Positions 1-7,961 are shown, counted from the stretch's first letter. The stretch: 64,000 bases of DNA from Pseudomonas baltica (GCF_031880315.1 NZ_CP134771.1:2418001-2482000); one strand, 5' to 3'. Notes: generated from the letters alone by a model not told the origin. Numbers and translations are program-made.

Positions 1-657
1 ATCGGGCTGCCTATGCTGCCCGTCAGCGAACTTGCGCAACCCTTGTTGCGCCGCCTCAACAGCCTGGGTTTTCAACAAGACGACTTCCACCCCCTGCGCC
101 CCCAGGCCGCCTTGCTCGACAAAGTGCTGGAGCGCAAGCGCGGGCAATCCCTGCCTTTGGCGTTGATTGCGCTGGAGCTGGCGCGTCGCCTGGATATTCC
201 CCTGACAGGCGTGAATTTTCCCGGTCACTTTCTGCTCCGTGTGCCCGGTGCCGATCACCTGCTGGATCCTTGCGGTGGGCGCCGTCTCTATCCTGTGGAT
301 TGCCGCGAACTGCTCGGTCGCCAGTTCGGCCCACAGGTATCCCTGAAAGCCGATCACCTGCTGGAAGCCTCGGGACGCCAGATGCTGCAACGGCTTTCAC
401 GCAATCTGCGCCAGTTGCACTCCAGCCACGACAATCCCATCGCGGCCCTCAAGGATGCCGAACGCGTAATGGAGCTGGGATCGGCCACCGCCGCCGATTA
501 CCTGTCCAGGGCCGGACTGTACCAGCGCCTAGAGTGCCCGCAGGCCGAGCGCTACGATCTGGAGCACGCCCTGTTGCTGACAGAGGACCCGATCCAGCGC
601 CTGCGCCTGACCGATCGCTTGCATCACCTGCCGACGGCCGTCACCGTCATGCACTGA
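1..657 (+). CDS. SirB1 family protein (5' end outside window)
   Basis: The frame is open from base 1, so the gene starts upstream and 218 residues of its C-terminal part are visible. The region LERKRGQSLPLALIALELAR followed by GVNFPGHFLLRV is the conserved core of the SirB1/transglutaminase-like family. The last ~80 residues are helical, with a TPR-like pattern. Family members are usually about 270 aa, so some 50 residues are missing. The exact biochemical role of the family is not established; in Pseudomonas it is a stand-alone conserved gene. The 233 bp between its stop codon and the terminator at 890 contain no further ORF I trust. Confidence 0.8.
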   Translation: MGLPMLPVSELAQPLLRRLNSLGFQQDDFHPLRPQAALLDKVLERKRGQSLPLALIALELARRLDIPLTGVNFPGHFLLRVPGADHLLDPCGGRRLYPVDCRELLGRQFGPQVSLKADHLLEASGRQMLQRLSRNLRQLHSSHDNPIAALKDAERVMELGSATAADYLSRAGLYQRLECPQAERYDLEHALLLTEDPIQRLRLTDRLHHLPTAVTVMH

Positions 658-670
658 AATGGCGCAGTCC

Positions 671-697
671 TCACTGTTGCGGTGCAGGTAACAGTGA
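671..697 (+). other. 8-bp inverted repeat downstream of the SirB1 gene
   Basis: TCACTGTT at 671-678 is perfectly complementary to AACAGTGA at 690-697, with an 11-nt loop, 14 bp after the SirB1 stop codon. No T-run follows directly; the nearest is at about 713-717. It could be a 3'-end stabiliser or a weak terminator. The rest of 657-967 holds no gene, only a pyrimidine-rich stretch and the terminator at 890-917. Confidence 0.35.
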
Positions 698-889
698 ATG
701 TCGCGATCAGTAGTTTTTCCCGACACCTCAAGCGCCTAAAATCAACTCACTGATCGACGATCACGGCGGTTAACGCTCTGTTAATCAAAGCGCTGCATCC
801 TGCCCTTGTTGTCGAACTGTGTTTGTTTGCTCCTGTGTTGTTCCGTTGTTCTGACGTTTTGTTGCTCCTTCAAGTGAACGTCTTGTTTT

Positions 890-917
890 GGCCACTGCCT
901 ATGCAGTGGCCTTTTTT
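890..917 (+). terminator. Rho-independent terminator, plus strand
   Basis: GGCCACTGC (890-898), a 4-nt loop, GCAGTGGCC (903-911) and then six T form a textbook intrinsic terminator. It lies 233 bp beyond the SirB1 stop codon, an unusually long 3' region, so it may instead end a separate short transcript that starts within 700-800. It also lies 51 bp beyond the 3' end of the convergent hydrolase gene. Confidence 0.85.
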
Positions 918-967
918 ATGCCCGCATTTTGTGGGGGTTGATCACTGGCACACAGCTGCGCGTGGCG

Positions 968-1864
968 TCAGAGCACGGCAACGCGACGTGTGACGGGTGC
1001 ATGAAACTCGCGAAAATGGCGCAGCACCTGGGTCGGCGCTTCGGTATGCGGGTAGTGGCCGATATCCGGCAGCAACACCGTATCGGCACCCGGCATTAGC
1101 TGCCGATAGCGCTCGAGCATGCGCACACCGGCGATACGGTCGCTGCCGCCGACGATCATGCGCATGGCCACGCCCCCTTCCTGCATGGCCTGAGTCCAGC
1201 GTTCGCCATTGGCGCGGGTCTCTTGCAGATATCCCATCAAACGATGAAACACCCGCGGGCCCTGATTATGCGTCAGCAGTTGCCAGCAGTCGTCCAGCTC
1301 GCTTTCGTTGGGGCCGGTGTCGGGGCCGTAAAGCTCGGGAATGCTGCGCACCAGAGCGGCGCGATTGAAGACCCGCCCCACCCACCACCCCACAGGCCCC
1401 GATAGCCACCGATGCAGCCTGGCGGGGCGATGGGCGTCGGCGAACAGCCCACCATTGAGAAACACACAGCTGGCAATTCGGATCCGCTGCTGGGTATGGC
1501 GAAATATCAGCTCCTGAGCGACGTTGCTCCCGTAATCATGGGCCAGCAGATGCACGGGTTCGGTGATATTCAGATGCGCCAGCAGCGCCTGCTGCAGATC
1601 AGCCTGTTCCAGCAGACTGTAGGCGTGGCGACCGGGCTTGGCCGAGTCACCGAACCCCAGCATGTCGCAGGCGATCACACGGTACTGGCTGACCAGCGGC
1701 TTCCACAGATAATGCCAATCGTGGCTGGCGGTGGGAAAGCCGTGCAACAGCAATAACGGCTCGCCGCGCCCCGCAGTCCAGTAGCGGATGCTGTGGCCAT
1801 TGAAGCTCAGAGCCTGCGACCGCGTGCGCCAGACGCCCAGCGGGATCTCGCCCAGGGGCATCAT
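968..1864 (-). CDS. MEST-like alpha/beta hydrolase
   Basis: A 298-aa alpha/beta-hydrolase-fold protein. LLLHGFPTASHDW gives the oxyanion-hole HG motif. The nucleophile elbow reads HDYGSNVAQEL, so the nucleophile is Asp, as in epoxide hydrolases and haloalkane dehalogenases rather than serine esterases. The catalytic His is in DIGHYPHTE near the C-terminus. The LAHDYGSNVAQEL segment and the following FLNGGLF match the MEST/PEG1 subfamily. The frame is open 54 codons further upstream, but that part is Arg-rich and unlike the family, so I chose the ATG at 1864. The Shine-Dalgarno there is weak (GGGGC). The substrate is unknown. Confidence 0.8.
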   Translation of the reverse strand: MMPLGEIPLGVWRTRSQALSFNGHSIRYWTAGRGEPLLLLHGFPTASHDWHYLWKPLVSQYRVIACDMLGFGDSAKPGRHAYSLLEQADLQQALLAHLNITEPVHLLAHDYGSNVAQELIFRHTQQRIRIASCVFLNGGLFADAHRPARLHRWLSGPVGWWVGRVFNRAALVRSIPELYGPDTGPNESELDDCWQLLTHNQGPRVFHRLMGYLQETRANGERWTQAMQEGGVAMRMIVGGSDRIAGVRMLERYRQLMPGADTVLLPDIGHYPHTEAPTQVLRHFREFHAPVTRRVAVL

Positions 1865-2149
1865 CGCTGCCCCGGCTGTCGACGGCCGCCACTGCGCGGG
1901 ATTGCGCAGTGCGGGGCGTCGGGTATCGTCGATGAGGCACGCGCGACGGCGCCTATACGGATTGCAATCATGGCATTCACCCAGGCACTTGCTTGTGCGT
2001 CCTTGGGGCGAGTCTACGCAGAGCAAAAGGCAGCGGGCAGTTGCCTTGGCAGCCAGCTTGATGGCCTTGCGAGTCAGGCCTTGGGCGCCAAGGCGCGACC
2101 TGAGGGCGCCAACGCCTCAGACCATGGCTGCCCGGCACGTCACCGCTGA
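1865..2149. other. Gene-free spacer between hydrolase and lrgB
   Basis: This 285-bp spacer holds no convincing ORF. Several GC-rich short palindromes lie at about 2080-2125 (for example TGAGG...CCTCA around GGCGCC), but none has a T-run on the minus strand. It probably carries the hydrolase promoter and the 3' end of the lrgAB transcript. Confidence 0.4.
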
Positions 2150-2836
2150 TCAGATAATCGCGCCCAGCAGTGGCGCGGCAAAGAGGTTGAGCAGGCCGGT
2201 CAGCACCATCACCAGGCCCGCCACCGAGCCCTCTTCGCTGCCGACCTCTTGCGCACGGCTGACGCCCGCGCCGTGTGCGCCTACCCCAAACAATGCGCCA
2301 CGTGCCAGCGGGCTGCGCAAGGGTAGCCATTTGAGCAGGATGCCGCCGAGCATCGCACCGAATACCCCGGTGAACAGCACGAATACCGCCGTCAGATCCG
2401 GCAAGCCACCCAGGTCATGGGACAACGGCATGGCGAACGGTGTGGTGATCGAGCGCGGTACCAGCGAAAGCGCCACTGAGCTGTCGAGTGCCAAGGCCCG
2501 CGCCAACCACCAGGAACTGGCGATCGAGGCGCAGCTGCCCACCAGCATGCCCAGCAGCAACGCCAGCCAGTGCCGCGCCAGCAACGCCCGCTGCTGCCAG
2601 ATCGGAATAGCAAAGGCCACGGTCACCGGACCCAGCACCAGCAGTAGCCAATGAGTACTGCTGGAATATTCGGCATAGCCAGTGTGCATCGGTACTGCCA
2701 CCGCAAACAGCAGCGCAGGCACCAGAATCAGCGGCGACAACAAGTAGCGGCGAGTCCGTCGATACAACCAGCGACTGAACAGATAGGCCAGCAACGTCAG
2801 CGCGAGCCAGAACAACGGCATAGGTTCAAGCGTCAT
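2150..2836 (-). CDS. lrgB: LrgB/CidB family membrane protein
   Basis: A 228-aa integral membrane protein with about seven hydrophobic segments and the LrgB-family signatures SLVPRSITTPFAM and GVGAHGAGVSRAQEVG. It overlaps the upstream lrgA/cidA-type gene by 11 bp, so the two are translationally coupled. The pair resembles holin/antiholin-like systems tied to murein hydrolase activity, programmed lysis, or export of small metabolites such as pyruvate. That role comes from the family, not from this sequence. The divergent LysR gene at 3320 fits CidR-like control. Confidence 0.9.
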   Translation of the reverse strand: MTLEPMPLFWLALTLLAYLFSRWLYRRTRRYLLSPLILVPALLFAVAVPMHTGYAEYSSSTHWLLLVLGPVTVAFAIPIWQQRALLARHWLALLLGMLVGSCASIASSWWLARALALDSSVALSLVPRSITTPFAMPLSHDLGGLPDLTAVFVLFTGVFGAMLGGILLKWLPLRSPLARGALFGVGAHGAGVSRAQEVGSEEGSVAGLVMVLTGLLNLFAAPLLGAII

Positions 2837-3212
2837 GGCGCATTTTCCAGCGGCATACGGCGTCCACGGTAAAGGCCGTCACCAGCATCACCACCAGGGT
2901 ACTGATGCCGATCACCACGCCGATACGCAGGCCCTCCTGACGCAGCAGAGTGCCGTAATCGAGCATGCTCATCAGCGCCGGTATGAAGAACAGCAGCATT
3001 TCGGCCATCAACAGCCCGGCGCCCAGTTGCAGCGAAGCGGGCTTGGCCACGTTGAAGGCGAAAGCCAACAGCAGCAAACCGAGGCCGATCACGCCACCCG
3101 GAATGGGCCAGTGAAACCATGCAGCCATTTGACCGCCGAATAGGCAGAGTGCCAGCAGGATAGCCATTTCGGTGGCGGCCCTGGACCAGTATTTAACGCG
3201 GGTGGGATTCAT
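2826..3212 (-). CDS. CidA/LrgA family holin-like protein
   Basis: A 128-aa protein with four predicted transmembrane helices and the LrgA/CidA core WPIPGGVIGLGLLLL. It is the first gene of the lrgAB-like pair, with the lrgB start inside its 3' end. The length is normal for the family. The upstream leader contains the short palindrome CCTCTGCAGTAGAGG (3221-3235) overlapping the Shine-Dalgarno, so translation could be modulated. Whether it acts as holin or antiholin cannot be told from sequence. Confidence 0.88.
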   Translation of the reverse strand: MNPTRVKYWSRAATEMAILLALCLFGGQMAAWFHWPIPGGVIGLGLLLLAFAFNVAKPASLQLGAGLLMAEMLLFFIPALMSMLDYGTLLRQEGLRIGVVIGISTLVVMLVTAFTVDAVCRWKMRHDA

Positions 3213-3319
3213 CGATTGGACCTCTGCAGTAGAGGCAGTTTACGAAGCCCCCCGCCATCCCAAAAGAGAATTATTAGACTACACTCGATTCCAATCCGGA
3301 ATGCCAATGGGGCTGCATC

Positions 3320-4216
3320 GTGGAATTCAAGCAGTTACGCAGCTTTGCCGAGGTGGTACGCCAAGGCGGGTTCACCCAAGCGGCCCTGACCCTGCATATC
3401 AGCCAATCGGCAGTGAGCAAACAGGTCGCGCAGCTTGAACAGAGCCTAGGTGTGAAGCTCATCGAGCGCCAGGGCCAACCGTTGCAACTGACGGCAGCCG
3501 GCCATACCGTCCTGCAACATGCCGACGCCATGTTGCGGCTGCGCCAGGAGATGCACCGCGAACTCGACGACCTCAGCCAACTCGCCCGCGGCGAGCTGCG
3601 CGTGGGGCTACCGCTGCTGGGCAGCAACACCTTGTTCGCCAGCCTGTTCGCGGCCTATCGCCTGCGGTATCCGAACATCGAGGTGCACCTGCTCGAAGGC
3701 GGCAGCCGGACGATCGAGCAAGCGGTGCTCAACGGTGAGCTCGAGCTGGGCGGTGCACTGACCTCGAACAATCCGGCGTTCGCTTCCCAGCCGTTCTGCG
3801 ATGAGCCGCTCGATGCGCTGTTGCCCGCCGACCATCCCTTGGCAGGTAATCAACAAGTGCACCTGGCGGAACTGGCCGATACGCCGTTCCTGCTATATCA
3901 GCGCAGCTTCGTACTCAACGATCGCTTGCTGCAAGCGTGCCAGGCGGCAGGCTTCACGCCCAAGGAGGGCGGCCGCAGCGGCCAGGCGGATTTCCTCGCG
4001 GCACTGGTGGCGGCTGGCCAAGGCGTGGTGCTGCTGCCCAGCGTGGTCGCCCGCGCCCTGGTGCGGCCGGGGGTGATTCGCCTGCGACTGGTGGAGGCGA
4101 GCCATCTGCGTTGGGATATCGCGTTCATCTGGCGCCAGGGCGCCTATCTGTCGCGGGCGGCCCAAGCCTGGCTGCAATTGCTGCGCGAACGTGGACTGAC
4201 GCCGGTCAGCCCTTGA
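3320..4216 (+). CDS. LysR-type transcriptional regulator
   Basis: A 298-aa LysR regulator. The N-terminal winged helix-turn-helix (MEFKQLRSFAEVVRQGGFT, then AALTLHISQSAVSKQVAQLE) is complete, and the rest is the two-lobed effector-binding domain. The start is GTG at 3320; the ATG at 3301 is out of frame. It is divergent from the lrgA/lrgB pair across 107 bp and probably controls it, as CidR controls cidABC in Gram-positives, or acts as a CysB/NAC-type regulator. The last 11 bp overlap the convergent flavodoxin gene. Confidence 0.9.
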   Translation: MEFKQLRSFAEVVRQGGFTQAALTLHISQSAVSKQVAQLEQSLGVKLIERQGQPLQLTAAGHTVLQHADAMLRLRQEMHRELDDLSQLARGELRVGLPLLGSNTLFASLFAAYRLRYPNIEVHLLEGGSRTIEQAVLNGELELGGALTSNNPAFASQPFCDEPLDALLPADHPLAGNQQVHLAELADTPFLLYQRSFVLNDRLLQACQAAGFTPKEGGRSGQADFLAALVAAGQGVVLLPSVVARALVRPGVIRLRLVEASHLRWDIAFIWRQGAYLSRAAQAWLQLLRERGLTPVSP

Positions 4217-4661
4217 GGTGGGCGATGAGTGCCTGCAACCAGGGCTCGGCATCGTCTTCCTGGTCGACCGTCTCGCTGGCATCCAGGCGCAGCATCGGTT
4301 GCACTTCCTCTACGCCCAGCTCGGCGTACAGCTCACGGATGATCTCGCCGCCGCCGCAGTAGGTGTCGTCGTAGCTGGCATCGCCAAGGCCGATCACCGC
4401 GCCTGGCAAACCGCGCAAGGCCGCCGGCAGTTGATCACGCAATTGTCCGTAGAGCGCTTGCAGGCTGTCCGGCAATTCGCCCAGGCCCGTGGTCGAGGTT
4501 ACCGCCAGCAGCGCTTGGGGTGCGAAGCCCAGCAACTCGTCGAACGTGGCGCGAGGGCTGTAGAACACCTCGAAGCCCGCCGCTTTGAACAGCGACTCGG
4601 CGCGGCGGGCGACATCTTCGGCCACACCGTAGACGGAACCGGAAAACACAGCGACTTTCAT
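4206..4661 (-). CDS. Flavodoxin, MioC-like
   Basis: A 151-aa single-domain flavodoxin. The FMN phosphate loop is FSGSVYGVAEDV (residues ~6-17), the TSTTGLGELPD loop binds the isoalloxazine ring, and GLGDASYDDTYCGGG is the second FMN loop. It resembles MioC and the flavodoxin-like domain of sulfite reductase. The ATG at 4661 was chosen because the fold begins there; the in-frame upstream extension is not flavodoxin-like. It is convergent with the LysR gene and divergent from the LOV gene, so its promoter lies in 4662-4836. The electron partner is unknown. Confidence 0.88.
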   Translation of the reverse strand: MKVAVFSGSVYGVAEDVARRAESLFKAAGFEVFYSPRATFDELLGFAPQALLAVTSTTGLGELPDSLQALYGQLRDQLPAALRGLPGAVIGLGDASYDDTYCGGGEIIRELYAELGVEEVQPMLRLDASETVDQEDDAEPWLQALIAHLKG

Positions 4662-4836
4662 GGCGCAGGTCCTGTAACAGGTTAAACGCCAGATGATACC
4701 AGCTGCCCCGAAAGACTTCGAATGCCCGCGCGCCAATCGCAGTTAGCCATGATCCGCGCCGCCGGTTTTTGCGTATCCTCTGCAATACCCGCTCAATCGC
4801 GCCTATAGGGGCCAATCAGTGGAGCAAAAAAGCCCG

Positions 4837-5310
4837 ATGATCAATGCCAATCTGCTACAGCTGATGGTCAACGCCTCAAACGACGGCATCGTCATTGCCG
4901 AACAGGAAGGCGAAGACAACATCCTTATCTACGCCAATCCGGCCTTCGAGCGCCTCACGGGCTACTCGGCCAATGAAACCCTGTATCGCGACTGTCGCTT
5001 CCTGCAGAACGGCGAACGGGATGACGCTGCCTTGCGATCGCTGCGCGAGGCGATCGACAACGGCCAGCCGAGCCGGCAGATTCTGCGCAACTATCGCAAG
5101 GACGGCAGCCTGTTCTGGAACGAACTGTCCATTACCCCGGTGCGCCACGACGCCAGCCAACGCACCTATTACATCGGTATTCAGAAGGACGTCAGCGACG
5201 TGGTGGCGGCACGGCAGCGAATCGTCGAACTGGAGCGCAGCCTTGAGCGGGCTCAAAAGCAAATCGCAGCACTTCAAGGTGACCAGCAAGAAGGTGACCA
5301 GCGGCCGTAA
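4837..5310 (+). CDS. Short LOV blue-light photoreceptor (PpSB1-LOV type)
   Basis: A 157-aa protein made of one LOV/PAS domain with short helical extensions and no effector domain. Counting from the ATG at 4837, the photoactive cysteine in DCRFLQ is Cys53 and the flavin-contacting glutamine in YYIGIQKDVS is Gln116. These are the numbers I recall for P. putida PpSB1-LOV and they support this start over the in-frame GTG at 4819. The C-terminus (residues ~125-150) is an amphipathic helix rich in Glu, Arg and Gln. The MerR/PplR-like regulator at 6123-7070 lies close by, as in P. putida, where LOV and PplR proteins together control light-induced genes. Confidence 0.9.
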   Translation: MINANLLQLMVNASNDGIVIAEQEGEDNILIYANPAFERLTGYSANETLYRDCRFLQNGERDDAALRSLREAIDNGQPSRQILRNYRKDGSLFWNELSITPVRHDASQRTYYIGIQKDVSDVVAARQRIVELERSLERAQKQIAALQGDQQEGDQRP

Positions 5311-5372
5311 CAAAATTGATAAACTGCGGTCGAAATAATCGCCCTTCCGTCTTTTATCTGTCGAGCACGAGC

Positions 5373-5975
5373 ATGCAATCTGACGCCCTCCTGACACAGG
5401 ATGAGCTGGACTTCATTCAGACGATGCAACACAACCCGCAGCTGAACGTGCGCGATGCCACGGCCAGCTTGCTGGTGAATGGCGGTGTGCAGATAAAGGA
5501 CTTGCTGACCCGACTGGTGGCCCAGGATCACGTGACGATCCAGGCACAATTTGAAAACCAGCAGATCAGTTTTCCACTGCAGCTGGTCGAAGACGAATTT
5601 CACGCCCAGCACATCAAGCTCGGGGCGCCGACCATTTATGAGGACGGCCCGATGATTCGCCCGTGGCGCTTGACGCTGGCGACGCCAGTCTCGCTGCAGA
5701 GCGATGACGGCAAGCCGACTGGCCTGTGGGCACGGGAACTGTCGTTCAACGGCATGCTCATCGAAGCCCGAGACCGCGCGGCGCCACTGGTACTGTCGGC
5801 GTGGTTCGCGCCAGACGGCTTCAGTGCCATGGCCATGAAAGGCAAGCGCCAGCGCAAGACCGCCGATGGCCTGTTCGCGTACCGCCTGCAGGAAAATACC
5901 GCACAGGAAACCGAGCGCCTGCGGCAATTCATTTTGCAGCAGCACCAGTTGAGCCATCCTCAGCTGCATGCCTGA
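5373..5975 (+). CDS. PilZ-like domain protein, function unknown
   Basis: A 200-aa soluble protein. The middle part (about residues 90-150) has a PilZ-like pattern: IRPWRLTL gives basic residues before the barrel, and ELSFNGMLIEA resembles the (D/N)xSxxG c-di-GMP loop. The first motif is imperfect (R-x-x-R rather than RxxxR), so ligand binding is uncertain. The N-terminal ~85 residues look like a YcgR-N-type beta domain. The start is the ATG at 5373, 62 bp after the LOV stop codon, so it may be cotranscribed with the photoreceptor. Confidence 0.65.
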   Translation: MQSDALLTQDELDFIQTMQHNPQLNVRDATASLLVNGGVQIKDLLTRLVAQDHVTIQAQFENQQISFPLQLVEDEFHAQHIKLGAPTIYEDGPMIRPWRLTLATPVSLQSDDGKPTGLWARELSFNGMLIEARDRAAPLVLSAWFAPDGFSAMAMKGKRQRKTADGLFAYRLQENTAQETERLRQFILQQHQLSHPQLHA

Positions 5976-5999
5976 TCGCCGCTTTGTGTCGCGTTCGCT

Positions 6000-6093
6000 G
6001 GCCTCTTCGCGAGCAAGCTTTGCTCCTGTGGGCGTACGACTCACGCTCAACCCTGTGGGAACAAGGGTGCGCGTTCGGCGGTGAAGAGGCCGG
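6000..6093. repeat. REP-type inverted pair
   Basis: GCCTCTTCGCGAGCAAGC with its following TTTGCTCCTGTGGG (6001-6032) is a Pseudomonas REP unit. A diverged copy in the opposite orientation ends at GAAGAGGCC (about 6051-6093). The pair lies between the convergent PilZ-like and PplR-like genes and could also act as a transcription end point. Confidence 0.7.
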
Positions 6094-6122
6094 TGAAGCC
6101 AGTACACATGCAACGCCTTCGC

Positions 6123-7070
6123 TCAAGTATCCAGATGGCCCTCCAGATATTGCAAAAGACGTCGCTGCATCAATCGCCCCTCGCCGCCCAGGCAAGCGAT
6201 CTGCGTGCCGATCAGCACTTCATGCGCCAGCTCGGAAGCCTCGCCCATCAGCATCAGCGGGCACTCGAGCGTCATCCCCAGCTTGAGCAACTGCCGCGGC
6301 TGCTCGCCATTGAGCGGGCGATGTGAGAACAGCGCCAGGGCATGGGGCTGGATCTTCTCGCACACCAGGCTCAGTTCGTTCAAGGGCTGCCCCAACGCCA
6401 GCACGTGGACATCCACCTGCGGACCGGCCAGCATCAAGCCTGCCACCAGCACTTCAAGTTCGCGGGTCGGCCCGGGCATGGCGGCCACCACCACGACCCA
6501 GGCCTGGCCATGCCCACGCGTAAGCTGCAGACGCTGCAGGGCACGGGCTCGCAGAAAACTGTCAAGAAACAGCCATTCACTGGTATGCCCGTAGCCTTCC
6601 TGGCGCCCCAGCAAGGTCTGCCAGACCGGCATCAGCACTTCCTGAAATGCCACCACCAGCGGGTAGCTGGAGAACACTTGGCCGTAGATGCGCTCCAGCT
6701 GTGGCTCATCGAACGCGGCCACGGCCCGGCGCACCTGAGCCTGCCACTCATGCCACTCGGCACGGGCACCACCCTGCTCTGCGTTGTCGCCATGAGCGCC
6801 ATGAGTGCGGGCGAGAATCTTGCCGACCTTGCTCACCGCTACGCCACGCTCGATCCACATCAGGGCGGTACGGACGTCGTCGATATCGGCGCGCGAATAC
6901 AAGCGATGCCCGCTTTCAGTGCGCGTTGGCTGGATCAGACCGTAGCGCCGCTCCCAGGCCCGCAGCGTGACGGGATTGATACCCGTGACTCGCGACACCT
7001 CGCGAATCGGGAACAGCTCTTCGCTGTGCAGAGCCTGACTATCGCGCAGATCGGAGGAGAAATCAGTCAT
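6123..7070 (-). CDS. MerR-family regulator, class II LitR/PplR type
   Basis: A 315-aa regulator. Residues ~15-85 form a MerR winged helix (FPIREVSRVTGINPVTLRAW, then ERRYGLIQPTRTESGHRLYS). The C-terminal ~190 residues match the cobalamin-binding fold of LitR/CarH, but the B12-coordinating DxHxxG motif is missing; the corresponding region reads MPGPTRELEVLVAG. This marks the class II LitR (PplR) group, which works with a LOV protein instead of adenosyl-B12. I chose the ATG at 7070; a TTG at 7079 is also in frame. Its binding site is probably the box at 7936-7959, and its gene is divergent from the ABM-domain gene. Confidence 0.85.
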   Translation of the reverse strand: MTDFSSDLRDSQALHSEELFPIREVSRVTGINPVTLRAWERRYGLIQPTRTESGHRLYSRADIDDVRTALMWIERGVAVSKVGKILARTHGAHGDNAEQGGARAEWHEWQAQVRRAVAAFDEPQLERIYGQVFSSYPLVVAFQEVLMPVWQTLLGRQEGYGHTSEWLFLDSFLRARALQRLQLTRGHGQAWVVVVAAMPGPTRELEVLVAGLMLAGPQVDVHVLALGQPLNELSLVCEKIQPHALALFSHRPLNGEQPRQLLKLGMTLECPLMLMGEASELAHEVLIGTQIACLGGEGRLMQRRLLQYLEGHLDT

Positions 7071-7339
7071 TGCGAGCAAAACCGAGGGTTAGCGAGTGTG
7101 CCGACATTCTAACCCTCATGGCGCTCGTGCAGGATAGCGCCGCTGAATTCGTCGGCCTGTCCGATACATGCTGCAACACACCTCACAATCCGGAATAATC
7201 CTTGCTTGTCTGATCAGGCGTTATCGCCGATGGCTGCACTACCTGCAGCCGCCCAGCCCTGAAGCACAGCCCACCACCCCGGCGCTGCGCTTTTTTTGAG
7301 CCCCTTACCCAGGACGCTCGATACGTACGGAGATACACA

Positions 7340-7921
7340 ATGTCGACCTCACCCGTCACCCTCATGGTCGCGCGCCGCGCTGCCGAAGGTCATTACCAGG
7401 AACTGATTGCCTGGCTGCACGAAGGCGAACACCTGGCCACCGACTTTCCTGGCTACCTGGGTTCCGGCGTGCTGGCTCCGCCCCCCGACGACGACGAATT
7501 CCAGATCATCTTCCGCTTCGCCGATGAGGCAACCCTGCACGCCTGGGAGCATTCGGCCTCGCGCCAATCCTGGCTACAGCGTGGCAGCGGTCTGTTCGCC
7601 CAGCCCCACGAGCACCGCGTGGCCGGCACCGACGGCTGGTTCGGCAACGTCGCCCACCCTTCTCACCCACCGCGCTGGAAGCAGTCCGTGGCCGTGTGGC
7701 TGGCGTTTTTCCCGGTCAACCTGGCCTTCAACTTTCTGCTGGGCCACTGGTTGAGCGAGATGAGCCTGGTGCCACGAATCATGCTCAGCACCCTGGTGCT
7801 GACGCCGATCATGGTGTGCTGGTTCATACCGCTCTCTTCGCGCCTGCTGGCCGGCTGGTTGCATCCGGCGCCGAAGCCCGCGATAGCGTCCCCAGTGCAG
7901 GCCGCGACGTCTACACGCTAA
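7340..7921 (+). CDS. ABM-domain membrane protein
   Basis: A 193-aa protein. Residues ~1-95 form an antibiotic-biosynthesis-monooxygenase-like ferredoxin fold (VTLMVARRAAEGHYQELIAW, FQIIFRF, LHAWEHSASRQSWL). Residues ~110-175 contain two hydrophobic helices (VAVWLAFFPVNLAFNFLLG and IMLSTLVLTPIMVCWFIPL). Proteins of this architecture are described only as ABM-domain or hypothetical membrane proteins. GGAG 8 bp before the ATG supports the start. It is divergent from the PplR-type regulator and precedes the light/pterin promoter, so it may belong to the light regulon. The substrate, if any, is unknown. Confidence 0.75.
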   Translation: MSTSPVTLMVARRAAEGHYQELIAWLHEGEHLATDFPGYLGSGVLAPPPDDDEFQIIFRFADEATLHAWEHSASRQSWLQRGSGLFAQPHEHRVAGTDGWFGNVAHPSHPPRWKQSVAVWLAFFPVNLAFNFLLGHWLSEMSLVPRIMLSTLVLTPIMVCWFIPLSSRLLAGWLHPAPKPAIASPVQAATSTR

Positions 7922-7934
7922 TGCACGGGTAAGG

Positions 7935-7961
7935 TTGTACAAGACTGGCCAGTGGTATAAC
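7935..7961 (+). promoter_or_regulatory. folM promoter overlapping a PplR-type operator
   Basis: TTGTAC (7935-7940) and TATAAC (7956-7961) are separated by 15 bp, a short spacer. The same bases contain TGTACA (7936-7941), 12 bp, then GGTATA (7954-7959). This matches the published P. putida PplR1 direct repeat T(G/A)TACA-N12-TGTA(C/T)A, as I remember it, with one mismatch. The site lies 70 bp before the folM start. An operator covering both core elements fits repression in the dark and release in light. Confidence 0.6.

Noticed and set aside
740..890. A CrcZ/CrcY-type RNA on the minus strand from its AACAAC runs
   Set aside because: The AAnAAnAA motif is mostly imperfect, and the only terminator reads in the other direction.
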